A DNA stretch of 64,000 nucleotides from Phlegmacium glaucopus (taxonomy: Eukaryota; Basidiomycota; Agaricomycetes; Agaricales; Cortinariaceae). Of the stretch, positions 53,080 through 64,000 are shown one piece after another (position 1 is the first letter of the stretch; every line of letters starts with the position of its first letter). Where the stretch lies: positions 1-64,000 of the forward strand of contig MU130154.1 of the NCBI GenBank assembly GCA_015039465.1, written 5' to 3'. The position numbers and the translations under genes were made by a program. Below the pieces are notes generated by a model. It had not been told where the DNA came from, did not search any database, and was given only the letters and a program-made list of their open reading frames with translations.

Positions 53080-54582
53080 TTACCTAAGCCTATATGTCCT
53101 CCCCAGTATCTCTCTTACTCGCATCAAATTGAGGAAAGGATATTCTCCTCTCTCCAAGTCAACCATAATACCCAGTAACAAGCCTTGTGAACCACGACAA
53201 GATTGTGTTTGAGAAATAGACTGGGACTGGGATGATACGTCCGAGTTGGGCGCCAATATACGAATGGGATCCTTGTGGTCATGCGGCTCTGGAGAGGTGG
53301 GTCGAGGTATCTTACGTTGCTGAACCATTAGATCGTCACAACTTCTCAACTCGAGCATATTTGACGTTTTCATGCGCTGTGCCGGTGTAGGCGCAGGGAT
53401 GCTGGACGAGAATGCGTTGTTAGATGAGTTAGGTTCCGCCTCCAGTGAACACTGCTGTGAATTAGGTGCGCCTCCATTTTTCAAATTAGATGTTACTAGT
53501 GCTACAACTTTAACCGGGACTTGATGCTCAATTCAAAAAAGTTTCGCTCTCACCTGGATCATTAAAGAAGCAGACAGTACCGTCAGGAGGTGCATTGATT
53601 ACCTGAGGTAAACGTCTATACGCATGGGTTCTCTCTATAAACTAGATGGAACATAAGATATATCGTCATAAAACATGAGAATCTCCTACCTGCCACTTGT
53701 TCATATAAGCTGTGATTGAAAGGTTATTTGGCGCACAAGGCATGGATTGATGTATATCAGGCCTGAGAACGGGGGATCGAGGTCTCTGAGGCAACGCCGT
53801 TGGAGAAGGGGCAGCTCCAGCCAAGTCATTCGATTGTTGGTGTATTTTTCTGTCTTTGAGGATGTTCCTGGTGATTATTGATTAGCGTTCTCCACTACAA
53901 GTCCCATCAAGACGCACCCAGCGCCACCATCGCGTTTCAAACACTCAGACCATAGGTGCAGATCTGAATGGTCGGTGATAGGTTTGGGATTCCCAAATAT
54001 GGCTTCTCCAGAACTGCCTAGGACTGAAAACCAAAGGCACTCAATGGCTAACGATGGCTGACTAGACATCGTCCCAAGTGTCCCCAGTGGAACGCGAGTA
54101 AATATTAATCTAAAATTCTTTATGGTGATTACTGCCGTCTTGTGTTGGGTGAAGCGCTTGCTAGTGATGCTAAAAGGATTTGAAGGGGAGTTTGGTCACT
54201 GTCATGCTTGACATCTACCGACAATAAAGAACGGAACTACTTCTGTCGTGCATATTGTGCCACAGCTTCTTTCGTAAACTTGATGGGAATGATATATTGC
54301 TTGTCAGAGATTCGGGCCCAAAGAAGGCTATCTTCTGTCTCTGAGCCATACGTCAAAAACTACAGGTCCGGAGGACGTTCATGGCAGGCTACACGGTATT
54401 TAATATGAGCTTACCTCGGTAATTTGGACCTTTCTTCCCTTTGCATGAGGTTGCAGGTTAGAAATGTTTGCACCACATGTTTCCGAGACCGAAAGCACAT
54501 AGTCTAGGAACCAAGGAGCTAATGCATCAGCCATAAGTAGAGGCGAAATACCAGACGCGACGCGACGTGTTTGGCCTTGCAT
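53080..54582 (-). CDS. Putative TPP1/Tpz1-like shelterin OB-fold protein (about 407 aa)
   Basis: TPP1 (Tpz1 in fission yeast) links Pot1 to the rest of shelterin and recruits telomerase. Proposed exons are 54415-54582, 54241-54359, 53918-54169, 53690-53867, 53554-53632 and 53080-53507 (408 codons, all phases consistent). The N-terminal half reads as a TPP1/Est3 OB fold. A helix ALAPWFLDYVLSVSE comes first, then QIT, LLWARISDKQYIIPIKFTKEA, KTAVITIKNFRLIFTR and IECLWFSVLGSS strands. The rest is disordered, with a conserved-looking C-terminal end (GEYPFLNLMRVREILG). The match rests on strand order and a few residues, so it is tentative. The last intron could be 34 or 46 nt. Confidence 0.55.
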
Positions 54583-54695
54583 ACTCTACCCTAACAGATC
54601 TAAACACTCTATTACCCCCTCAAAAATACAGATCAGAGGAAGCAGTTCGTTGCAGCGACAGTCCCAAAAATATTATAATCAATTACAGCTTGTTA

Positions 54696-56133
54696 CTACT
54701 GATCTGAGTGGTCATCATAGAAACTTTCAAAAAGATAGTTGGCTGCAAGTTCTTCGTTCTTGTCACAAGCAAAGTATGCTTCTGCTGCGTCCTGTCGAGG
54801 AAACCCCAATGCTTCCAACTGAAATGATATTTAACAGATAAAAGCGCTCAGGATTGATAAACAATACTCACCCGTTGAATGGCAGCCCGTTCTTCTTCCG
54901 TCACACTGACAACTGTAGCGCCAGGAGGGATGGGGGTTCCATCACCATCACCATCACCATCACCATCACTGTGTTCTATACCGAGATGTTGTAAGAGTGC
55001 TTCGGGATTCTCCGCAAGTATTTGAGCTATCATAGGGTTTTGACTTGCGAGTTGTTGGATTAAGAATTGGAGCAAAGCCGGATTTTGCACTATTTGCTCT
55101 CGGAGTTGCTGAATCTGAGGGTTGTCACGGAGTGTTTCAAGATTAGGCTGGGCCCCAGGACCAGAAACTCCGGCTTGTTGCTGCTGCTGAGCCAACTGTT
55201 GATAATAATATGAGCGAGAATTGAAGAGGTAGGAAGGAAAGACAGAATAGACCTGAAATAGATTTTGATGCTGATTTGTGGTCGATGATGGGTTTGTCAC
55301 AACTGGAGGTTGCGTCTGAATCGCAGAACTGACAGCTGGCGAAGGGGCTTCAACCTCAGCATGTGCCGGGAATCCCTTGAAAAGTAGTAAATCAAATTAA
55401 AGTACTCGGAGAAAGTTGTGAAGTCGCTGACTGTCGTCAGATATTCGACGGCCCGGTCTGCGTTGTTGAAACTTGCGCGCATGGCGCGCAATACTTGATC
55501 CCTAGGAAACCCCATGTCTATTATGTTGTTAATGGCGCCTTGTAAACTGTCGCCTGACAGAAAGGTGCCCGGGTCACCAAGGGAGGAAGGCGCAGTATCA
55601 GAAGTACTTCGAGACGAAGCTGGCGTATCTGGGGTCACCTCGGGAGGGGCTGTTGCTGGGATAGTAGGCTCCATTTGATGGGGAACGATTTGGGAGGGGG
55701 CTGGCTCGGATGTGATACCAGAGGTCGCTGAAGGTGCAGGTACAGGTGTAGGCTTCGGCTAAAAAGAATTTAAAGACATAATGGAGGCTAGGATGTCTGA
55801 AATGACCTTTGAAACCATGAGAACAAGAAAATCTTTTTCTTTGATCCCACATGAATCTATTGTTTTGTCGTCAGTCAAAATTTTACCTGGAATGCAGGTA
55901 AACATTAAGAGTAGAATAAACAAGTATTCGTGCGTATACCTGAGTATATTATCTTCTGAACCGCAACAGGATGACCCTGTAATTCATGGATTTTCGCCTT
56001 GAGAGCGGCAACGGTCTCTCCACTCTCAACTTCTAACTGGATAATAAGGGAAGTTGGGGTCGGATCGTGATAGGAAAAGGTAGCTGCTAACCTGAAAGAC
56101 TTTCTGCTGCGTTGTTTTGACTGTGATCTTCAT
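54696..56133 (-). CDS. RAD23: Rad23, ubiquitin receptor for proteasome delivery and nucleotide-excision repair (371 aa)
   Basis: Rad23 carries ubiquitinated proteins to the proteasome and stabilises Rad4 in damage recognition. Exons are 56092-56133, 55940-56036, 55807-55886, 55432-55758, 55253-55375, 54872-55195 and 54696-54818 (372 codons). The UBL domain is at residues 1-75 ([27 protein letters not shown]). UBA1 lies near 145-182 ([19 protein letters not shown]). The Rad4-binding STI1-like region is near 243-300 ([20 protein letters not shown]), and UBA2 at 332-371 ([20 protein letters not shown]). [10 protein letters not shown] run encoded by a CATCAC repeat (about 54,942-54,967) precedes UBA2. 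Classic full architecture. Confidence 0.96.
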
Positions 56134-56348
56134 GGTTGAAGTCAAAGATGGGACTCTAGATTACGAGTGCATCAGCAGTTATCTCATTGATTTGTAATAT
56201 TTCATTTTATTATGTTTTACTAAGTCCTCTTTCTTGAGGTCTCTGAGTGCAACCTTTTTACTTACATCGCTGAGGAAGTCAAATTTCATCGGTATGCGTC
56301 ACATTACTCGGCATGTCCTTATCTTGAATCCGAAATGCAATAGCCTCT

Positions 56349-58490
56349 ATGGAGCAGGAGCGTGGAGACGATTACATTCGTCGTCTTGCCTCATTCATTC
56401 GTGCAAATGAAAAGGGTCTTGCAGAAGCAGGTCTTCCTCGACGCCCCAGGAGTGCGCAACCAGCCCCAAGCTCCATCAACTTATTCTCCTCGGGCTGGTT
56501 AGGAACAGATCCTTCCAACAACACTTCATCTTCCCACAAACCTATGACCCTCTCTATCGACACACACCATCTCTTCTACGTCCTTATGCGTTTGGAGGCA
56601 TCGGGGTACGATATTGGAAACCTGGATGTCCATATTGAAGCGCCGTCGCGCCCAATGAACTATATCAACTTGTATCCTGAGCAGCACAGCTCTGATACCC
56701 TGTCCCTCGCCTCCTTTCGGTCGTCTTTATCAGCCGTGTCGCGGGTCTCCTTAGGGAGTTGGTGGAATCGCTCTGATCCTATCACTTTGGAGACTGGACT
56801 GAGATACCTGTACAGCAGCTTCACTAAGATTCCCGCGCTTTCCATTTGTGCTCCAAGGAAAAATGTCATCGCCGAACTTCTGAACGACCCACCTAGCGAA
56901 AACGCTGTCCCTCTCGATGCATTCAAAAATCTTCAGGCCTTGCAATGTGAAGACATTGATCCGCGCACATTACTCGGCTGGGATCGCTTGGCAGTGTCAT
57001 TGAGGAGCCTAAGGGTAAAAAAGAGTGGGTTGCAAGACATGTCGGAGATATTCCTTGGAGCAGTCCTCGATGATCAGGCCAGGAGGCAGGGCAGTGCCAT
57101 TAGGAAGCGTCAGCGAAATATACCCAAGGACCCAATAAAGAGAGCATCCTTTCCTTCCACCCCACTCACAATCATTGAGGACGAAGACAGTGGCATTGAG
57201 AATGTAGCAACCAACATGCCTTCCTCTGCGTCATCTAGTCAGCTTGCTAGCCTTAAATGGTCTTTTCTCAAACACCTTTATCTTTCTGACAACGAACTTA
57301 CCTTTTTCCCTGCCGACTTATTTCCCTACCTCACCTCAGTCACTCACCTGGACCTTTCTTCCAATTTGTTCGTCGCTGTTCCTTCAGGGCTGGGGACGCT
57401 TCATAACCTTTTGTCCTTGAGTTTAGCCGACAATTTGATTGATTCAGTTGTTGGTATAAATCTTAATCTTGGACAAGTCCTCTCCCTCAACCTAGCTCAC
57501 AATCGTCTGGAGTCGCTGTGTGGCCTGGAACGTCTTCTAGCGGTGGAAAAGCTTGATTTACGGAATAATCTATTGGAAGAAAGTGCCGAAGTCGGTAGAT
57601 TAGCCACTTTGCCCCATATATCTGAACTTTGGATAGGGGGCAATCCATTCGTCGAAATGGAGGCTGGATATCGCGTCTCCTGTTTTGATTATTTCTGGAA
57701 GGAAAGCAAGACTATCTTGCTGGATGGGACACTACCTAGATTCTACGAAAAGCGCAACCTGACACTGCGTCCTGCAGAGCAGATGTCTTCAAGTCGACCT
57801 CCACCGGCCGCCTCTTCATCTAATGTTATTGCAGTTGACCATGTTCCCTATCATACATCATCCGAAACAGCCGATGTCTCGTCGAGCACATCCACCAACA
57901 ATCTTCTTACCCCTGTTGACAAAGGGCACCGTAAAAGATCCAAGCGCATCGTTAACCTCGACACGATACTTAGTAACGACCATGCACGACCTCATTTACA
58001 CTTCCAAGCAAGGTCGGAGGGGGTCTATGACAATCAAGCTTATACAGAGCCAGTGCCATCCAGCGACATAACCGGACAACTTAAAAGTCTCAAGGAAGGG
58101 AACATTTCCGGCGTAGTGCACTATAATACCAGCCCTCCAAAGAGCCGTCATCACAATCGTCGTCGATCTGAGCACGACGTGTCCGCTTATCATGATTCAG
58201 CTGATAGTAGTCGTGGTCCTTTGTGGAATGTGGATAGCTACACTCCTTCGGCTGCCTTGAATAATTTCTCAGTCGGACTGAGTCAGGGTTCTGCAATACT
58301 TCCATCGGAGGATATCCCACGGGCAGAGAGTATACCATCAATGTTGGACTCAATTTCAGGGTTGCAAAGTGGTGCTGTTGACACAAACTCTGACACATAT
58401 AGGAAGAAGATCGAAGGACTGAAGAAGGACACAGGAGACAGCTGGTTGAAAATATATAGTCAGGGCCAAGAGAAATCGATGGTGACATGA
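56349..58490 (+). CDS. Leucine-rich-repeat protein (713 aa)
   Basis: Single long exon. About six leucine-rich repeats lie at residues roughly 310-460 (LKHLYLSDNELTFFP, VTHLDLSSNLFVAVP, LLSLSLADNLID, VLSLNLAHNRLESL, VEKLDLRNNLL, ISELWIGGNPF). An LRR-capping segment follows, with RVSCFDYFWKE and ILLDG. The N-terminal third has an IRANEKGLAEAG helix and a region resembling the flank of STK11-interacting-protein-like LRR proteins. That link is loose. The C-terminal third is Ser-rich with a basic patch (KGHRKRSKRIV). Likely an intracellular scaffold. No kinase or GTPase domain is present. Confidence 0.85.
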   Translation: MEQERGDDYIRRLASFIRANEKGLAEAGLPRRPRSAQPAPSSINLFSSGWLGTDPSNNTSSSHKPMTLSIDTHHLFYVLMRLEASGYDIGNLDVHIEAPSRPMNYINLYPEQHSSDTLSLASFRSSLSAVSRVSLGSWWNRSDPITLETGLRYLYSSFTKIPALSICAPRKNVIAELLNDPPSENAVPLDAFKNLQALQCEDIDPRTLLGWDRLAVSLRSLRVKKSGLQDMSEIFLGAVLDDQARRQGSAIRKRQRNIPKDPIKRASFPSTPLTIIEDEDSGIENVATNMPSSASSSQLASLKWSFLKHLYLSDNELTFFPADLFPYLTSVTHLDLSSNLFVAVPSGLGTLHNLLSLSLADNLIDSVVGINLNLGQVLSLNLAHNRLESLCGLERLLAVEKLDLRNNLLEESAEVGRLATLPHISELWIGGNPFVEMEAGYRVSCFDYFWKESKTILLDGTLPRFYEKRNLTLRPAEQMSSSRPPPAASSSNVIAVDHVPYHTSSETADVSSSTSTNNLLTPVDKGHRKRSKRIVNLDTILSNDHARPHLHFQARSEGVYDNQAYTEPVPSSDITGQLKSLKEGNISGVVHYNTSPPKSRHHNRRRSEHDVSAYHDSADSSRGPLWNVDSYTPSAALNNFSVGLSQGSAILPSEDIPRAESIPSMLDSISGLQSGAVDTNSDTYRKKIEGLKKDTGDSWLKIYSQGQEKSMVT

Positions 58491-59264
58491 AAGAATGGCT
58501 ATTGGCATATGATGTAAAATAATAAAATAAAATAAATAGTCGACGTATGTAATTTCTTAGAGTGTCACAAAAAGTAACCCCACGTGATCTTGAAAGGAAA
58601 AAAAAGATCGATCTTATACCTTGACTTTCGTTTACGATGCGACTTTTGGACTTTGGTACTTTACATCAATACGGAGACTCGGAGAGACCCCTAAAACTAC
58701 CTGATGGACAGATTTATAGAAATTATGCGAGTTGTTCAATAATTCTGGCTAATTTTATCTAAATTGTTGAGGGATGGACTTTCCTGATGGGTCTGGACAT
58801 TTTAAAAAATTGTGGATACTCATGTTTATCTATGGCTACTGGTCTTGAGGCTTGAAGTTGAGGCTCTGGAGAACAGGTGATTAGAAATGAGGTTAAATCT
58901 ATCAATTCCCTACAGCTACTACCAGAGATTAGAAATCGGATTATTGGGAGATATCAGATGTCAGATTCGGGGCCAAGTTGGATGTCCTTTTCGCTGGCTT
59001 TCTTCAGTCTGCTTAAATCTTGGGAACTCCAACTTACTACTGCCAGTGGTACGAGGCATAATGAGTCAACGATGACAAAGATGTTGACAAAGAAAGCCGG
59101 TTACGAAAGAAACAGTTCTTGATAAGCAACCACGACATGCACTTTATCCTTCAACATATCCCAACTCTACTGCAATAGATCAATCTCAAACAATTGTACA
59201 CAGGAATGTAAAGGTGGCGACAAGGTAGACAAGAGTGCAGTTACAATAATGCTATGTACCGATA
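58491..59264. other. 774-bp convergent intergenic region without a supported gene
   Basis: This lies between the stops of the LRR gene and the bZIP gene. The first 80 bases are A/T-rich and include AATAAAATAAAATAAATA near 58,520, a likely polyadenylation region. A CACGTG occurs at 58581-58586. Short open frames have no motifs. It is the longest gene-free stretch in the right two thirds of the window. Confidence 0.5.
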
Positions 59265-60087
59265 TCAATCCTGCTTCAAGTCCGAAGGAGCTTCGGCTGT
59301 ATTATTCTTTGGGTCGTCGGAAGGCTCTCCAGGCTTTGATTCCTCCTGGTGAGTACCATTATGAGTTATAGTAATGTTTGAGTTGCTCAAGTTGGGAGGT
59401 AGCAAGTGTCCTTGGCTAAGTGCAGCGCGAAGGGCAGCGTTTTCCACACGTAACTGATCAACAAGCGCTCTGCATTCCTCCCAACGACGGTTGGCTTCAT
59501 CTGCAGAAGCCAGAGCGGCATCCAAAAGCTGCGAACGAGATTCCAATGCTTTCACATGCCTATGCAATTTTGAATAACACAAAAACAAGGAAACAAGCCA
59601 AAACTGACTGATCTCTGCGTTCTCGAAATGCGCGTTGAGCCTTTCTGTTTTGTTCTGCTCGCTTTGTCGAACTTAGGGCTCTGTTGGAGGAGGAAGGAGG
59701 GGGTGACTGAGACTGCTGCTGCTGCTGCAGGGGTACGCCCGAGTGCGGATGGACATGGTTTGGAGGCAGACCGCCGGGGGTGTAATCCGCGGGTGCATAC
59801 TGAAAACCTGGAGGGATCGGACCAGGAAGAGGATGCATAAGTGCATGTGGGGGAGGAAGAACATGCTGAATTTGTTGAGGAGGCTGTTGTTGGGTTTGAG
59901 ATGGCTGCTGCTGCTGCTGTTGCTGTTGTTGCTGTGATTGTTCACCAGAATTATTTGGGGGTGACTTTCTCTTTTTCGAAGTACGTTGGGGCTGTGTTAT
60001 GATGGGCGGGTCATCGCGTAGACGCATTGTCTGTATGTTCTGTGAGGCATCAGGGGATTGCTGCCCAACGGAAGTGAACGATAGCAT
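59265..60087 (-). CDS. bZIP transcription factor, Yap/Pap1-like (257 aa)
   Basis: Exons are 59609-60087 and 59265-59559 (258 codons). The basic region reads TKRAEQNRKAQRAFRERRD (residues about 141-159), with the N-x-x-A-Q-x-x-F-R signature of fungal Yap/Pap1 factors. Four or more heptads follow (LESRSQLLDAALASADEANR, LVDQLRVENAALRAAL). The N-terminus has a nuclear-localisation-like RTSKKRKS and poly-Gln tracts, encoded by CAG/CAA repeats at about 59,711-59,729 and 59,906-59,931. No paired Cys-rich domains typical of oxidant-sensing Yap1 are visible in its tail, so redox control through them is doubtful. The single intron splits the basic region from the zipper. Confidence 0.92.
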
Positions 60088-60209
60088 GGCTTGTATTAGT
60101 CAGAGTGTGAGTATGTAAGACAACAGAAACAACAACCACAATCGTCACGGTCACACTTTGTTACGGTCACTAACTCAGTGAGCAACTCCTCGTCGCCCTC
60201 GTCGTTGTA

Positions 60210-61757
60210 ATGAGCTCACTGCAGCCCTCGTCCCCCAAACCCTCTCTTCGCCATAGACTCTTCTCCACCCCCAGCAAAAAAACTCAAAAACAGTCTCATG
60301 ACTCTACACCCTCACTCCCTATTCCAGATGACCCAGACAGGGAGCAAGGCTCTCTCAACACGACTTTGACCGCTAACAACCGTCGCATCCCTTTTTACCG
60401 TCGCAAAGCGCCTGCCTCCGCAGGCGCCTTGTCATCATCTACAGCTCATTCCGTCGTAAAGATGCCCCAAGGTCCTTCCAGATCCAGGCCTTCTTTTCTT
60501 TCCCGAGTCGTTACAAAGGTTGTCCCTTGTGTCGGAGCTACTCCTGATACCCCCTTGCCTCGCTCAGATTCCCCAGATACAAACCCATCCTTTCCTTTGA
60601 AAGACTTATCCATCTCAATACCCGATGCAAACCTCTCCCAGAACGGTCATGATTTCGATATCTCGCCTCCCATCGCCGCTGGGTTCACCATTCCGCCCAC
60701 TTCTTCTAATCCTCCATCACCGACAGATTCTGACATCGTTGTTTTACCACCCGTCAGCGCCACTCTTCTTCCTGAAGATGAGACTGATGGAATGACTTCA
60801 GGCGCAGTCCAACCCCCAGGCTCTCATGGGACAGAAATTGTTCATACTCATTCTCATGACTCCTCAGAAGATTCGGACCATACTAGCTTTGCCGATGACG
60901 AAAACGAACATCAAAACCATGATGAACAAGACGAAGAAGAGCGGCTGATGAAGTCTGGGGGGTCTGGTATTCCTATTGGGCCTGTCTGTTTTCCATCCAG
61001 CTTCTAACCTCTCATGTTTCCATTTAACACTCAGTGCTTAGGATGGTGTTCCCAAGCCACTTCTACCTCCCATTGCGCCCGAACATGTTGGGCGAAAATG
61101 TTTAGTCCTGGATCTCGACGAGACTTTGGTACACAGTAGCTTCAAGGTGAGGATTTCAGCCTATTCGCGTAGATTCAGTTCGATGATCACAACGTAGGCT
61201 GTACAACAAGCCGATTTTATTGTCCCTGTTGAGATTGAATACCATTGGCATCACTTTCATGTGCTCAAGCGACCTGGGGTCGACAACTTCCTCAAACAGA
61301 TGGGTGAAATATACGAGGTTGTCATCTTCACAGCTAGTCTCAGTAAAGTGAGTCACAGCTCTCATATCTTCATTTCTTACTAAAGCTCGTGCCTCGATAG
61401 TATGCCGATCCCGTACTGGATAAGCTTGATGTCCATCGTGTTGTTGCTCACAGATTGTTCCGCGAAAGTTGTTTTAACCATAAGGGCAATTATGTTAAGG
61501 TCGGATACATCACCCTTTTCATCACCCTTGACTGAAAGACGGAGTCGTAGGATCTTTCACAATTAGGAAGACCTATCGCAGATACCATCATTCTGGATAA
61601 TTCGCCTGCTTCCTATATCTTCCACCCTCACAATGCGGTCCCCGTATCATCATGGTTCAACGACCCCCATGATGCTGAACTGACGGACCTAATACCCTTC
61701 CTTGCAGACCTGACTGCAGTTCCTGACGTCCGCGGAATTTTGGATGGGGCGCGATGA
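60210..61757 (+). CDS. Psr1/SCP-type HAD phosphatase (444 aa)
   Basis: Exons are 60210-60983, 61042-61146, 61198-61347, 61401-61499 and 61551-61757 (445 codons). The N-terminal 250 residues are disordered Ser/Pro-rich and acidic ([16 protein letters not shown]). The C-terminal catalytic NIF domain has the DxDxT motif in [13 protein letters not shown] (D282, D284). [30 protein letters not shown] and [18 protein letters not shown] complete it. This is the Psr1/Psr2 and CTD small-phosphatase family. In yeast Psr proteins act in sodium and general stress responses at the plasma membrane. No N-terminal Cys pair for palmitoylation is obvious, so localisation is uncertain. Confidence 0.92.
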
Positions 61758-62155
61758 TCCATTACTTGCTATCCACCATTCTTCCTTCCGCAATAGCTTT
61801 GTCCCTTGCTACCTTGCTTGAAAGGCATCGAGACAGGACTACACACCATTGCTGGGTGGTGGGTCGGTGAAGACCCTGGACAGCGTCCGCCACATAATAC
61901 TGATCCTAAACTTATATCTATACCTCGAGTGTATACCTTTCAGGCGCAGTGCAACTTTTCTGTTTCCTGACATTGGATTTCTGGGTTTTGCTTTATTTAT
62001 CTACCTATCTCTTTGGGCAGAGTAGCCGTCAATGCGTATTAAAATCCCCCGTCCAAAGTTGCAAACACCTCTGTCCATTTTGTTGGTTTCTCGCCATGGT
62101 ATGGTTTCCTTGGACAACGTGAGCTTGAGATTTCCCGCGCGAATGAGACGAATAC
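61758..62155. other. 398-bp convergent intergenic region
   Basis: It lies between the stops of the phosphatase gene and the bL34m gene. It looks like shared 3' untranslated sequence. No ORF, tRNA or repeat was recognised. Confidence 0.5.
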
Positions 62156-62485
62156 CTAGTGAGATAGGAATTTCCGACCCTTAGCCATACGACGAGTGAG
62201 AATTTTACGACCACCAAGACTCCGTTTTCTCGCAAGGAAGCCATGCTTGCGTTTCCGTTTGCGCTGAGAGGGTTGGTATTCTGTGCCACGAGCTGCAAAC
62301 CGGACTTGGAGTTGGAAGAGAGGGTGTGGCGGGATAAATACGTTGTTGGCGAGCATGGAAAACATTGGAGTGACATGAATTTTTGGATGAGAATTTAAAG
62401 CTAATAGCTGTTTCGTTGCATTGAATATTGGAAGACGAGGAGGGCGAAGGATTGCTTTGAGCAGCGCAGGCGGGATACGAGGCAT
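62156..62485 (-). CDS. Mitochondrial ribosomal protein bL34m (109 aa)
   Basis: Single exon. The C-terminal 45 residues are the bL34 fold ([39 protein letters not shown]), a small arginine-rich protein of the large subunit exit region. The N-terminal 60 residues are basic and hydrophobic, consistent with a mitochondrial targeting sequence. The start MPRIPP at 62485 is preferred over the upstream in-frame ATG at 62500, which would extend only five residues and lie 24 bp from the divergent AlaRS start. Confidence 0.92.
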   Translation of the reverse strand: MPRIPPALLKAILRPPRLPIFNATKQLLALNSHPKIHVTPMFSMLANNVFIPPHPLFQLQVRFAARGTEYQPSQRKRKRKHGFLARKRSLGGRKILTRRMAKGRKFLSH

Positions 62486-62524
62486 GAATTCAAAAGACAA
62501 AAGTGTGACAAGCGCGAGTCACTC

Positions 62525-64000
<1,476 letters not shown>

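Noticed and set aside
54941..54970. CATCAC run as a mobile or regulatory repeat
   Set aside because: It is an in-frame codon repeat giving a Gly-Asp run in the linker before UBA2 of Rad23, a common place for such expansion.
58877..59122. Short ORFs in the LRR/bZIP gap
   Set aside because: They carry no motif or splice context and the base composition is that of untranslated sequence.

Overview
The window is nuclear DNA from a filamentous basidiomycete, most likely an agaricomycete. Genes are interrupted by many short introns (mostly 44-65 nt, GT-AG, two GC-AG). The gene families are fungal: a Bta1 betaine-lipid synthase, a Nha1-type antiporter, a LIM-RhoGAP of the Rga1 type and a Yap-like bZIP. 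The retrotransposons and hAT-type miniature elements are of kinds common in these fungi. All exon structures given here were worked out by eye from splice sites, reading phase and family conservation. Exon lengths sum to whole codons in every gene where a full join is given.

Positions 1 to about 19,500 form a transposon island. It holds a degraded copia element on the minus strand (1-2389), a degraded Ty3/gypsy element on the minus strand (2390-4896), and four LTRs of one family. Three of those LTRs are solo copies with perfect 5-bp target duplications. One apparently young full-length Ty1/copia element (6838-12619) has LTRs that look identical and a CTTTT duplication. There are three hAT-type MITEs with 8-bp duplications, one TA-flanked MITE, a 376-bp inverted-repeat element and some local tandem duplications. 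No intact host gene is visible there; one ORF remnant (about 16,973-17,410) has been hit by a solo LTR.

From 19,600 to the right edge the window is densely packed with host genes. In order they are: Na+/H+ antiporter (+), Cys-rich single-pass membrane protein (-), multi-pass membrane protein (-), DUF1771-Smr protein (+), ornithine decarboxylase antizyme (-), ribosomal protein uS5/Rps2 (+), a low-complexity orphan (+), Pam16/Tim16 (-), RNA polymerase I subunit Rpa43 (+), BTB protein (+), LIM-C1-RhoGAP (-), Kti12 (+), betaine-lipid synthase Bta1 (-), elongation factor ELL (+), cytochrome P450 (+), cysteine synthase (-), a coiled-coil membrane protein (-), a TPP1/Tpz1-like shelterin candidate (-), Rad23 (-), a leucine-rich-repeat protein (+), bZIP factor (-), Psr/SCP-type phosphatase (+), mitochondrial bL34 (-) and a partial alanyl-tRNA synthetase (+).

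Most are housekeeping genes with unrelated roles, so this is not a functional cluster. Divergent start codons are often less than 160 bp apart (Pam16/Rpa43, RhoGAP/Kti12, bZIP/phosphatase, bL34/AlaRS) and convergent stops can be as close as 36 bp (P450/cysteine synthase). The most notable signals are the antizyme +1 frameshift site (TTT TGA), a 5-nt micro-exon in the antiporter, a start codon that forms a coding exon by itself in Pam16, a previously unnamed TPP1-like OB-fold gene, a possible dual-start alanyl-tRNA synthetase, and the gag/pol break inside the zinc knuckle of the young copia element.
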